Source of the DNA: Gammaproteobacteria bacterium
Lineage (GTDB): Bacteria; Pseudomonadota; Gammaproteobacteria; Arenicellales; CAJQKF01
Reading direction: 5' to 3'
Assembly: GCA_030429665.1 (NCBI GenBank)
Contig: JAUIEZ010000038.1
Location: forward strand, 1-36,486
Length of the DNA stretch: 36,486 nt
Numbering within the stretch: the stretch's first letter is position 1; the number at the start of each line of letters is the position of its first letter. The notes under the pieces were generated by a model, which was not told the DNA's origin, made no database searches, and saw only the letters and a program-made list of their open reading frames with translations. Positions 28,649-36,271 of the stretch are shown here, in pieces. The position numbers and the translations under genes are program-made.

Positions 28649-29650
28649 ATGAAAGACCCATCACCTGTCACTGTCTCGCCGCCGACCCGTGCCGCGCTTT
28701 CGTTCACGGCGGCGTTACGCCGCCACGGCCTCGAACCGCTTCGGCGCGCGCCGCTGTCGACGCTGCAAGTCAACCTGGGACGACTGTGCAACCAGGCCTG
28801 CGAGCACTGTCACGTGGATGCGGGACCCAAGCGCACCGAGATCATGAGCAGGACCATCATGGATCGCATCGTGCGGTGGTGTGGCGACAACGGCATTTCC
28901 GACGTCGACATCACCGGTGGCGCGCCCGAGATGAACCCCGGTTTTCGCGGTTTCGTCGATCGGCTGCTCGACACCGGGGCCGCGGTAGGCGTGCGATGCA
29001 ACCTGACCATCCTGCTGGAATCGGGTTATGAGGACCTTGCCGATTGGTACGCCCGGCGCCATATCCACCTGACCTGCTCGCTGCCCTGCTATAGCCGGGA
29101 GAACGTCGACGGTCAGCGCGGCAAGGGAGTTTTCGATCGCAGCATCGAGGCGCTGAAACGGCTCAACGCGGCCGGCTACGGGAAGGACCCCGCGCTCGTT
29201 CTCGACCTCGTGTACAACCCGGGCGGCGCGTTCCTGCCGCCACCCCAGGCGGCACTGGAGCAAGAATACAAACGCGAGCTCGCCGGCCGTTTCGGCATTG
29301 TCTTCAATCGCCTGCTGGCGCTGGCCAACCTGCCCATCAACCGATTCGAACGATTCTTGCGCAACAACCGCCAGCTCGAGTCGTACCAGGACATGCTGAT
29401 CGATGCATTCAACCCGGAAACCGTGTCCGCGCTGATGTGCCGCCACATGGTCAGCGTGGACTGGCTGGGCAACGTCTACGACTGCGATTTCAACCAGATG
29501 CTGGACATGCCGTTGGTCGAGGAAGGCCGGCGGGCGAAGCTCTGGGAACTGGCGCGACAGGACTTCGAGAACCGGTCCATCGCGGTCAACCGCCATTGCT
29601 TCGGCTGCACGGCCGGCGCGGGAAGCAGTTGCGGCGGCAGCCTGTCGTAG
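28649..29650 (+). CDS. ArsS-like radical SAM/Cys-rich protein
   Basis: The 333-residue protein has the radical SAM CxxxCxxC cluster motif at C47, C51 and C54 (LCNQACEHCHVDAGP), the VDITGGAPEMN SAM-binding stretch, and a DUF3641-type C-terminal domain. That domain ends in a Cys-rich tail with C317, C320 and C328 (CFGCTAGAGSSCGGS). This is the architecture of ArsS (radical SAM/Cys-rich family), which in arsenosugar synthesis attaches a 5'-deoxyadenosyl group to arsenic. No arsM or other arsenic gene is in the window. Here it follows doxX by 12 bases and so appears to be the fifth gene of the bufferin operon. Function could be arsenic chemistry or modification of the DUF2282 peptide; the sequence does not decide. 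Confidence 0.88.
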   Translation: MKDPSPVTVSPPTRAALSFTAALRRHGLEPLRRAPLSTLQVNLGRLCNQACEHCHVDAGPKRTEIMSRTIMDRIVRWCGDNGISDVDITGGAPEMNPGFRGFVDRLLDTGAAVGVRCNLTILLESGYEDLADWYARRHIHLTCSLPCYSRENVDGQRGKGVFDRSIEALKRLNAAGYGKDPALVLDLVYNPGGAFLPPPQAALEQEYKRELAGRFGIVFNRLLALANLPINRFERFLRNNRQLESYQDMLIDAFNPETVSALMCRHMVSVDWLGNVYDCDFNQMLDMPLVEEGRRAKLWELARQDFENRSIAVNRHCFGCTAGAGSSCGGSLS

Positions 29651-29686
29651 CCTTCGGCACGGTCGACGCTGGGTCGGTTCGTGCAG

Positions 29687-30445
29687 TCAACGGGATTCCT
29701 GTCCCCGCTGCCGAAGCGCCTCGTACAGCATTACGCCGGCAGCCACGGAGACATTGAGACTTTCCACGCTTCCTTTCATGGGAATGCGTGCGAGGAAATC
29801 GCAGCGCCTGCGCGTCAACTCGCGCAGCCCGCCGCCTTCGGCGCCCAGCACCAGCGCCACGGGGCCCGTCAGATCGCACTGAAATACGCTTTGGGAGGCA
29901 TCGTCGGCGGCACCCGTGATCCACACCCCGCGTTCCTGCAGCATCTGCATGGTACGTTCCAGGTTCGTTACCGTAAAGAACGGCACGCTGTGCGCCGCGC
30001 CCGCTGCAACGCGCGAGACGACCGGCGTAATACCGCAGGCACGGTCGCGCGGCACCACGACGGCGTCGACACCGGCTGCGTCGGCGGTACGCAGGCAGGC
30101 GCCCAGGTTGTGGGGATCCTGGACGCCGTCGAGAACGAGCAGCAGCGGCTCGTGCGCCAGGTTCTCGAGGAACGACTCCAGGGTCACCGGCGCCGGCGCC
30201 TCGATGCGTGCGCAACTCGCCAGCACGCCCTGGTGGCGAAGACCGGCGGCTCGTCGGTCGAGCTCCGCCCTGGGCAGTCGGGTGACGGTCACGCCGCGTT
30301 CGGCGGCGAGCGCCGCGATCTCGGCAACCCGCTTGTCGTCGCGGCGCTGGTCGACGAACAACTCGACGACGCCTTGCTCGCGCTTCTTCAGCGCCAGCCT
30401 GACGTCGTGCAGGCCGCCGATCAGTGAGGTTTTACCTTTTTCCAC
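29687..30445 (-). CDS. rlmB: 23S rRNA (guanosine-2'-O-)-methyltransferase
   Basis: RlmB methylates the 2'-O of G2251 in the 23S rRNA P-loop. The SPOUT protein of about 252 residues has the N-terminal substrate-binding domain (GGLHDVRLALKKREQG) and the knotted catalytic domain. Motifs are LLLVLDGVQDPHNLGACLRT, VALVLGAEGGGLRELTRRRC and IPMKGSVESLNVSVAAGVML. Start uncertain: GTG at 30445 overlaps rnr by 25 bases. CTG at 30424 overlaps the rnr stop as CTGA, has an AAAGG upstream, and matches best where homologues begin. The long open frame further upstream runs inside rnr and is not real. rnr-rlmB order matches E. coli. Confidence 0.93.
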   Translation of the reverse strand: MEKGKTSLIGGLHDVRLALKKREQGVVELFVDQRRDDKRVAEIAALAAERGVTVTRLPRAELDRRAAGLRHQGVLASCARIEAPAPVTLESFLENLAHEPLLLVLDGVQDPHNLGACLRTADAAGVDAVVVPRDRACGITPVVSRVAAGAAHSVPFFTVTNLERTMQMLQERGVWITGAADDASQSVFQCDLTGPVALVLGAEGGGLRELTRRRCDFLARIPMKGSVESLNVSVAAGVMLYEALRQRGQESR

Positions 30446-32595
30446 TTTGCGCTGGTGCGCTTGCGCGTCCTCGCCTCGACGTTTTCGGGAACGAACGCGA
30501 CGTGACCTTCGTCCAGGTCGACGCCGGCCACCTTCACGCGCATGGGGTCGCCGAGCCGAAGCACCCGGCCGCTGCGTTCGCCGGCAAGCTCCAGGCGCAC
30601 CGGATCGAAGCGGAAGTAGTCCGACCCGATTTCGGAGATGTGCACGAGGCCGTCGATGAAGATGTCGTCCAGGGTGACGAACACGCCGAACTGGGTCACG
30701 CCGGTGATGCGGCCGTCGAAGGAGTCGCCGATGTGTTCCTGCATGTACTCGGCCTTGAGCCACTGGTAGACGTCGCGCGTGGCCTCGTCGGCGCGTCGCT
30801 CCGTCATCGAGCAATGATCGGCGACCGTTTCCAGCCATTCGCGCTCGGGAAACTCGCCGTCGCCGCCGACGCCGAGCCGCCGCTTTATCATGCGGTGCAC
30901 GACCAGGTCCGGGTAGCGACGGATCGGCGACGTGAAATGCGTGTAGTGGTCGAAGCCTAGCGCGAAGTGCGGCGACCTGTCGGCGCCGTAAACGGCCTGC
31001 TTCATGGTGCGAAGCACGAGCATCTGCAGCGTCTCGGCGACGTCAGGACGCTTCGCGCGGGCATCCTCCACGGCCAACATCAGGTCCGAGGCCGTGGGTT
31101 TCTTGCCGCCGCGCAGCTTGATGCCGAACGCACCGTAGACGCGACGCAGGTCATTGATGCGCTCCTCGTCTGGGTCGTCGTGCACGCGATACATCGCCGC
31201 ACCGTCGGCGTCGATGAAGCGCGCCGCGCACACGTTGGCAGCCAGCATGCACTCCTCGATCAACCGGTGCGTGGCGAGGCGCCGGCGCGTTTTTACCGAC
31301 TCGATGCGCCGGTCCGCTCCAAAGCGAAACACCGGTTCGGCGATGTCAAGGTCCAACGAGCCATTGGAAAAGCGCCGTTCACGAAGCGAGCGGTACACTG
31401 CGTGCAGCGTTTCCAGCGATTCGACGACATCCGGCGCCAGCGCATCGCGTTCACGCGCGTCGCCGTCGAGCACGGCCTGGGCGCGCTCATAGGTGAGCCG
31501 ATTGCGCGACCGAATGATCGCGGGATAGAAGCGGTAGTCGCGCACCTCGCCGCTGTCGGCCAGTCGCATCTCGCACACCAGCGCGTAGCGATTGACATCG
31601 GGCCTCAGCGAGCAAATGCCGTTTGAGAGAACCTCCGGCAGCATGGGAATGACGCGGGTGGGAAAGTAGACGGAGTTGCCCCGCTCGGCACCGCATCGAT
31701 CGAGAGCGGTTCCCGGCCGCACGTACCGGGAGACGTCCGCGATGGCGACCCACAACGTCCAGCCGGTCGCTTCCGCGCGCGCGGCGACGGCGTCGTCGAA
31801 GTCCTTCGCGTCGGCACCGTCGATCGTGACCAGCGGCACGTCGCGCAGGTCGGTACGTCCGGGTTCGTCGATCACGTCCGCATCGGTGAGGCCATCGGCC
31901 GCCGCCTCGTCGAGCACGCCGTCTGGCCACTCCCAGGGAATCTCGTGCTTGCGAATGGCGATTTCCGTTTCCATCCCCGGCGCGAGATGGTCGCCGATAC
32001 ATTCCACCACGCGTCCCGCCACGCGGCGATTCTCGAACGGGTGGTTGGTGATCTCCACGACAACGATCATGCCGTCCACCGCCTCGCCCTGGTCGTCCGG
32101 GTGGACCACCACGTCGCGCGACAGCCGGGAATCGTCCGGAACCACGAAGCCCACGCCGCGCTCGGCGACGAAGCGGCCGACGACGTGTCGCGGGCCCTGC
32201 TCCAGCAGCGACACCACGGCGCCCTCGTGGCGCCCATGGCTGTCGATATTCTTCACCCGCGCCAGCACCTTGTCCCCGTGCAGAACGCGCTGCATCTCGC
32301 GGGAGGATAGGTAGATGTCGGGTGTCTCGCCCGCGCTCGACACGAAGCCGTAGCCGTCCCGGTGGCCGATGACCCGGCCCACCACCATGTCCATGCGATC
32401 GGACAACGCGAAACGATTGCGGCGGTTGCGAAGGACGGTGCCGTTGCCGATCAGGGCATCGAGATGCCCCAATACCTGCTTGGCTGCGGTCTTGCCGGTG
32501 ACACCGAGCGCCGTGCAGATTCCGGCCAGGGACAGCGGTTCGGCCGCTTCGCCGAGAATGCGTAGAATGTTTCTTCTCGAAATGGATTCGGACAA
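30421..32595 (-). CDS. rnr: Ribonuclease R
   Basis: RNase R is a processive 3'-5' exoribonuclease that degrades structured RNA, acting in RNA quality control. The 724-residue protein has an N-terminal winged-helix domain (SRRNILRILGEAAEPLSLAG), two cold-shock domains (VGRVIGHRDGYGFV; VGRFVAERGVGFVVPDD), and the RNB catalytic domain with metal-binding DAKDFDDAV (D262, D265, D267, D268). The S1 domain (FDGRITGVTQFGVFVTLDDI) leads into a short basic tail. It is shorter than E. coli RNase R (about 813) mainly because the C-terminal Lys-rich tail is reduced. It is divergent from tRNA-Leu. Confidence 0.97.
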   Translation of the reverse strand: MSESISRRNILRILGEAAEPLSLAGICTALGVTGKTAAKQVLGHLDALIGNGTVLRNRRNRFALSDRMDMVVGRVIGHRDGYGFVSSAGETPDIYLSSREMQRVLHGDKVLARVKNIDSHGRHEGAVVSLLEQGPRHVVGRFVAERGVGFVVPDDSRLSRDVVVHPDDQGEAVDGMIVVVEITNHPFENRRVAGRVVECIGDHLAPGMETEIAIRKHEIPWEWPDGVLDEAAADGLTDADVIDEPGRTDLRDVPLVTIDGADAKDFDDAVAARAEATGWTLWVAIADVSRYVRPGTALDRCGAERGNSVYFPTRVIPMLPEVLSNGICSLRPDVNRYALVCEMRLADSGEVRDYRFYPAIIRSRNRLTYERAQAVLDGDARERDALAPDVVESLETLHAVYRSLRERRFSNGSLDLDIAEPVFRFGADRRIESVKTRRRLATHRLIEECMLAANVCAARFIDADGAAMYRVHDDPDEERINDLRRVYGAFGIKLRGGKKPTASDLMLAVEDARAKRPDVAETLQMLVLRTMKQAVYGADRSPHFALGFDHYTHFTSPIRRYPDLVVHRMIKRRLGVGGDGEFPEREWLETVADHCSMTERRADEATRDVYQWLKAEYMQEHIGDSFDGRITGVTQFGVFVTLDDIFIDGLVHISEIGSDYFRFDPVRLELAGERSGRVLRLGDPMRVKVAGVDLDEGHVAFVPENVEARTRKRTSAKWKKVKPH

Positions 32596-32629
32596 TGGAT
32601 TACCTGCCGGTTATGCGCCCGTCGCGAGA

Positions 32630-32658
32630 TTGACACGAAAATGACCGGAATGTACATT
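32630..32658 (+). promoter_or_regulatory. Near-consensus sigma70 promoter for tRNA-Leu
   Basis: A perfect TTGACA (32630-32635) is followed after exactly 17 bases by TACATT (32653-32658). The predicted start, near 32665, lies about 48 bases before the tRNA. The bases just after the -10 (TCGCACCC) are GC-rich, as in stringently controlled stable-RNA promoters. Confidence 0.6.
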
Positions 32659-32659
32659 T

Positions 32660-32690
32660 CGCACCCTCGCAAAGGGTCGCGATTTTTCTT
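32660..32690 (+). terminator. Terminator-like hairpin in the tRNA-Leu leader
   Basis: An ACCCT / AGGGT stem with loop CGCAA, extended by CGC / GCG across a one-base bulge, is followed by ATTTTTCTT. This looks like an intrinsic terminator but lies between the promoter and the tRNA, right at the predicted transcript start. It may be formed only by upstream read-through, serve as a leader structure, or be coincidence. Confidence 0.35.
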
Positions 32691-32712
32691 AATTCCGGCC
32701 CTGTCGATGTAT

Positions 32713-32799
32713 GCCGAGGTGGCGGAATTGGTAGACGCGCTAGCTTCAGGTGCTAGTGGGGGCAACCCCGTGGAGGTTCAAGTCCTCTCCTCGGTACCA
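32713..32799 (+). tRNA. tRNA-Leu (anticodon CAG)
   Basis: The 87-base gene folds as a class II tRNA. The acceptor arm is GCCGAGG paired with CCTCGGT, the anticodon arm CTAGC / GCTAG around loop TTCAGGT with anticodon CAG at 32747-32749. It has a long variable arm (GGGGGCAACCCC), a T arm with GTTCAAGTC, and an encoded CCA at 32797-32799. It reads the CTG leucine codon, the commonest Leu codon in this GC-rich genome. A run of five T bases at 32809-32813 follows and may help end transcription. Confidence 0.97.
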
Positions 32800-33052
32800 A
32801 CGTCGGTCTTTTTATTTCAGACGAATTCGGATACCCCTTCACCACCCTCACCGGGGTCGCTCGAGGGCCGAACGAGGCGTTCCCGCCCCGGACACCCGCC
32901 AATGGTACTACCCGCGATGAATGCCGTGATGGCAAACGGCGGTTGAATCGGGCGTCGAACGCGCGGGACCGGTCGGCGGGTGAGGATATCGGTTACTTGA
33001 TCGGACTCCCGGCAATGGCAATTCGAGCAGAACTCCCGATTCCACGCTCGCT

Positions 33053-34372
33053 TCACCGATCCTTTCGAATGATGTGACCGGAGCTGTTCGCCATCCGATC
33101 CTTCAGCGCCATCAACGACACGAACGCCGGAAGGAACCAGGGCCTCCCCCGGTACAAGGGCACCGTCGTGAAGTCGTGTTGCGAGAATACCGAGGCGCCC
33201 TCTTGCATTCCGAGAATCTGCCAAGCCGCCTTTCTGCCGAGATGGGTGCCGAGCGGAATGCCGTTGAAGAGGTAGGCGATGGCGAAGTGTATTCCCTCTT
33301 GCTGACTGCCCAGCTTCGGCAGCCGGTCGAAAGATCCGCAACAGTACCCGTTCCACGCACGACTGATCCGGATCTGTCCGATGTCCGGTAGCATCGCCGT
33401 CAGGTCGTCGCGCAAAAGCTCACCGACCTTCGTCACCGGCATGGATTGTCCGGGCCGGCCGCAAACGAGCAATCGATCGCCTCCGGGGGACCGGCGAATC
33501 GCCGTTATCAGGAAGTTCGTATCGGTGTAGGTTCGGTCGTGCGGCAGAACCTCGTCCAGCAAGGCCCGCGGGAGTTTGCCGGTGGCCATCATGAATCCCG
33601 GGAAAGGTACCAGGCGCCGTCGCAACCAATCGAACTCCGGGCCCGTATAGCCGTTCGTGGCGATCAGCACGTTCCGGGCGCGTAGCGAGCCACGTGAAGT
33701 CCCGACCACGAACCCCGATCCGGCTTTCGACCGGGCCACGCTCGATACGTGCGTGAAGGGGTGAACCTGTGCGCCGGCCGACAGTATCCGTGAAAGCAGC
33801 CCGGCACAATACTTCCCGGGATGGATCGAGTAGAAGTCGCGCAGCAGGACGCCGCCGACGATGGCCTTCGAACACCCGACTTCGTCGAGCAGCGCACGTC
33901 GATCGAGGCGCTCGTACTTCCAGCCCAGGTGAAGGCGCCTGAGCTCGAGCTCGGCTGTCAATCGATCCAGTTGCCGGTTCGATCGCGCCAGTATGATCCG
34001 GCCACCCTGTACCAGGTCGCAGTCCAGCCGCTCCGCCTCGATCACCTGGCGCACGCTCGAGAACGCGTCATGTAGCTCCCGGTAGTGGGACACCGCGTGA
34101 TCCAAACCGTGGCGACGCAACAGCTCCGAAAAACTGTGGCTCAAGGTCCGACCGACGAACCCCGCATTGCGCGTGCTGGCACCCTGCCCGACTCGACCGG
34201 AATCGAGCAGCACGACGGAACGACCTCCTCGACGAAGTTCGAGCGCCGCGTTCAGGCCGGTAACCCCCGAACCCACGACGGCGACGTCGATTGCGGCCGG
34301 AAGCGGCGACTGTTCCGGATTCAGCGACGGCACGCTGTCCAGCCAGTATGGTTCGTCTCGGGGGTTGCGCAT
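33053..34372 (-). CDS. FAD-dependent amine/amino acid oxidoreductase (DAO family)
   Basis: The 439-residue protein is a D-amino-acid-oxidase-fold flavoenzyme. It opens MRNPRDEPYWLDS, has the FAD-binding GxGxxG motif at 31-40 (VAVVGSGVTGLNAALELRR) and the LLDSGRVGQGASTRNAGFVG segment typical of the gamma-glutamylputrescine oxidase/OrdL branch (PuuB-like). A second FAD element is NVLIATNGYTGPEFDWLRRR. Near the C-terminus, FAIAYLFNGIPLGTHLGRKA is the usual substrate/FAD closing motif. Substrate is unknown; a free secondary or primary amine is likely from family. The start is the Met where homology begins; upstream frame is low-complexity. It is alone on its strand and divergent from the acyltransferase-like gene. 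Confidence 0.85.
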   Translation of the reverse strand: MRNPRDEPYWLDSVPSLNPEQSPLPAAIDVAVVGSGVTGLNAALELRRGGRSVVLLDSGRVGQGASTRNAGFVGRTLSHSFSELLRRHGLDHAVSHYRELHDAFSSVRQVIEAERLDCDLVQGGRIILARSNRQLDRLTAELELRRLHLGWKYERLDRRALLDEVGCSKAIVGGVLLRDFYSIHPGKYCAGLLSRILSAGAQVHPFTHVSSVARSKAGSGFVVGTSRGSLRARNVLIATNGYTGPEFDWLRRRLVPFPGFMMATGKLPRALLDEVLPHDRTYTDTNFLITAIRRSPGGDRLLVCGRPGQSMPVTKVGELLRDDLTAMLPDIGQIRISRAWNGYCCGSFDRLPKLGSQQEGIHFAIAYLFNGIPLGTHLGRKAAWQILGMQEGASVFSQHDFTTVPLYRGRPWFLPAFVSLMALKDRMANSSGHIIRKDR

Positions 34373-34709
34373 CGCACGGCTTCTTCGAGGGAGGGTTCGC
34401 CGTGTCGACCAACCGCCCCGGTTGCGTGATGTCGTACCGTGGCGACGGGCTCGACGGCGCTTCTCTCGCGGCAACGCTTCGCTCGCCCGCGCTTGCGGAA
34501 TGATCGTAGCAAAAACCACGGAACCGCGCCGGCCCCGGGGGGCGCCGCGCGCGCAACATGCGGAACTCCTCGGGTCGAAGCGTGCGTTCGGGCGGAGCAA
34601 CCATCCGGCGGCCGCGGCTGTTGCGATAGAATGGGTTGTCAAGTCGATCGATTCCGTCGGCCGCCGCGATATTGCCGCGCTCCGATACAAGCGCTTTCGA
34701 CACGAACCG
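34373..34709. other. Divergent intergenic region
   Basis: About 340 bases separate the FAD oxidoreductase from the divergent GNAT-like gene. No convincing open frame is present. On the minus strand TGCTACGAT (34503-34511) is an extended -10 for the oxidoreductase, and on the plus strand TAGAAT (34627-34632) is a possible -10 for the other gene. Neither has a good -35. Confidence 0.4.
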
Positions 34710-34772
34710 ATGTTGTCGGTGTCGACCGAACTATGCCGCTCGACGCATCCGAAACCGGATTCCGTTGCCACC

Positions 34773-35933
34773 ATGGTCAACATCAGAGAGCTTTCCGCGT
34801 ACGATCTTTCTGCTTCTGGCATGGAGGGTTACCTGCGCTGGATCCTGGAAAACGGACCGTCATCGGCGGCACCGAATATCCGGGAAGACATGCTGGTGCT
34901 GCGCGTCGACGAGACCCTGGTGCCGGTCGTCGTCAACCGGGGCAAGACCCGGAATTGCTGGCTGACGTCTCTGATTGCCTTCTATTTCGGCGAGGGCAGC
35001 CAGGAACTGTGCGCCGGGATCCGTCCCAGAATCGTCGGGAAAGCGCTGAGCAATGCGCTTCGATTGCTCGGCAGCCTTCTCGCGCTCGGCGGAATGGACA
35101 GGTCGGTGCTCGTCAACAACTGGCTATTGACCCAGAACCCCCCTTCGCGCCTGTCGTCGCATCAACTGCCGGAGCTGTTGTCATACCTCGAACACAGGTT
35201 TCCGGGTTACCTGATCGTCGTATCGTCGCTGAACCGGGTATTGAATTGCTCCTCGATCGATGCGTTGCTGAAACGCGGCGGAATTCCACTCACCAAGCGA
35301 CAGGTATACTTCATCGACAAGAACCTGGTCGATTGCTCGAGGAAGCGGAATGTTCGGTCCAACATCCGCCTGTTTCGCAAGGCCTTTGTCGCGGAGAGTG
35401 AACCGGGAATCCACCGGGCGTCCGACCATGAAATCGTTCGCGACCTTTACCGCGCCCTTTACATTGAAAAGTACTCTCGCTTCAATCCCGATTACACGAC
35501 CGAGTGGTTCAGGCTCATCGATGCCATTGGCTGGTGTAGTTCGCGTTACCTGTACCGGAAGGAGTCCACAGAGCTTCTCGCGTTCTGCCTGGATAGAACA
35601 ATTGATGCCGATAACCGGTACTTCTTGCTCGCCGGCTACCGCAAGTGGGACCGAAAGCACAACCCGTTGCGGGGCGCATACGGCGCCGTTCTCGAGTCTT
35701 TCATTGCGTCCGACGTTCGAAGACTGTGGTTGAGCGCCGGGGTCGACGAGTTCAAGGTCCATCTCGGGGCGATGCCATGCCTCGAGTACGATGTACTGGT
35801 CCTGGCGCATCTGGGCCCGGTACGGCGACTTCGAGCCACGCTGCTGTATTCCACCTTGAGTCGCCTGACCGATGCCTACTACCGCGGAGTCAGGAAACGC
35901 CTCGGATTGACCCTGCAACTGGAATACCGTTGA
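34773..35933 (+). CDS. GNAT/FemAB-like acyltransferase, substrate unknown
   Basis: The product of about 386 residues is not one I can name. Its C-terminal half resembles BioF2-like N-acyltransferases with a FemAB/GNAT fold: a catalytic-core-like stretch ending in HNPLRGAYGAVLESFIAS, then WLSAGVDEFKVHLGAMP and CLEYDVLVLAHLGPVRRLRA. This pattern (LSAG..FK...GA, then a Tyr-rich turn and a basic helix) recurs in that group. There is no signal peptide or membrane helix. The frame continues upstream, and ATG at 34710 is an alternative start adding 21 residues; neither has a Shine-Dalgarno. Base and codon use is less GC-biased than its neighbours, a sign of possible transfer. It is divergent from the FAD enzyme. 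Confidence 0.6.
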   Translation: MVNIRELSAYDLSASGMEGYLRWILENGPSSAAPNIREDMLVLRVDETLVPVVVNRGKTRNCWLTSLIAFYFGEGSQELCAGIRPRIVGKALSNALRLLGSLLALGGMDRSVLVNNWLLTQNPPSRLSSHQLPELLSYLEHRFPGYLIVVSSLNRVLNCSSIDALLKRGGIPLTKRQVYFIDKNLVDCSRKRNVRSNIRLFRKAFVAESEPGIHRASDHEIVRDLYRALYIEKYSRFNPDYTTEWFRLIDAIGWCSSRYLYRKESTELLAFCLDRTIDADNRYFLLAGYRKWDRKHNPLRGAYGAVLESFIASDVRRLWLSAGVDEFKVHLGAMPCLEYDVLVLAHLGPVRRLRATLLYSTLSRLTDAYYRGVRKRLGLTLQLEYR

Positions 35934-36271
35934 ATCCCGGGCCGTGACCCGAGAAGGCCGAACCGTGACTGTCGCGAGCCGGCGCCAGCGACGGCACCCG
36001 AGACGAGGCACTGTTGCGATCCGATCGCGACGCGCTGAATCCCGGCCCGGTCATTCGCTGTCGGGATTCGTTCGAGAAGCCCATCCACCAAGTCGCGGAA
36101 AACGGCGGGCGTTTGCTCGAGGAAGTCGCCGTGCAGCTTGCATCTCGGCGCGCACCATTTCCAGCGTTACGCCGCGATCGCCTTGGCGCCACGGGAATGC
36201 CGGGCGACGGGCTTGACCATCATGTCGTCCTCGCTATCATTCGCCCCCCGTCATCCTGCGAAATCTGCTCC
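35934..36271. other. Gap before the EamA transporter gene
   Basis: No confident gene lies in these 338 bases. On the minus strand one frame between about 36000 and 36170 reads like protein (HGDFLEQTPAVFRDLVDGLL) but has a stop just upstream and no usable start, so it may be a decayed gene end. The right end carries the promoter of the transporter. Confidence 0.4.
36213..36240 (+). promoter_or_regulatory. Promoter for the EamA transporter gene
   Basis: TTGACC (36213-36218) and TATCAT (36235-36240) are each five of six matches to the sigma70 consensus, with a 16-base spacer. The start would lie about 25 bases before the ATG. Confidence 0.5.

Noticed and set aside
28649-29650. Selenocysteine form of the radical SAM/Cys-rich protein
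   Set aside because: Some relatives carry Sec in the C-terminal region, but here the tail has ordinary Cys codons and the frame ends in TAG, not TGA.
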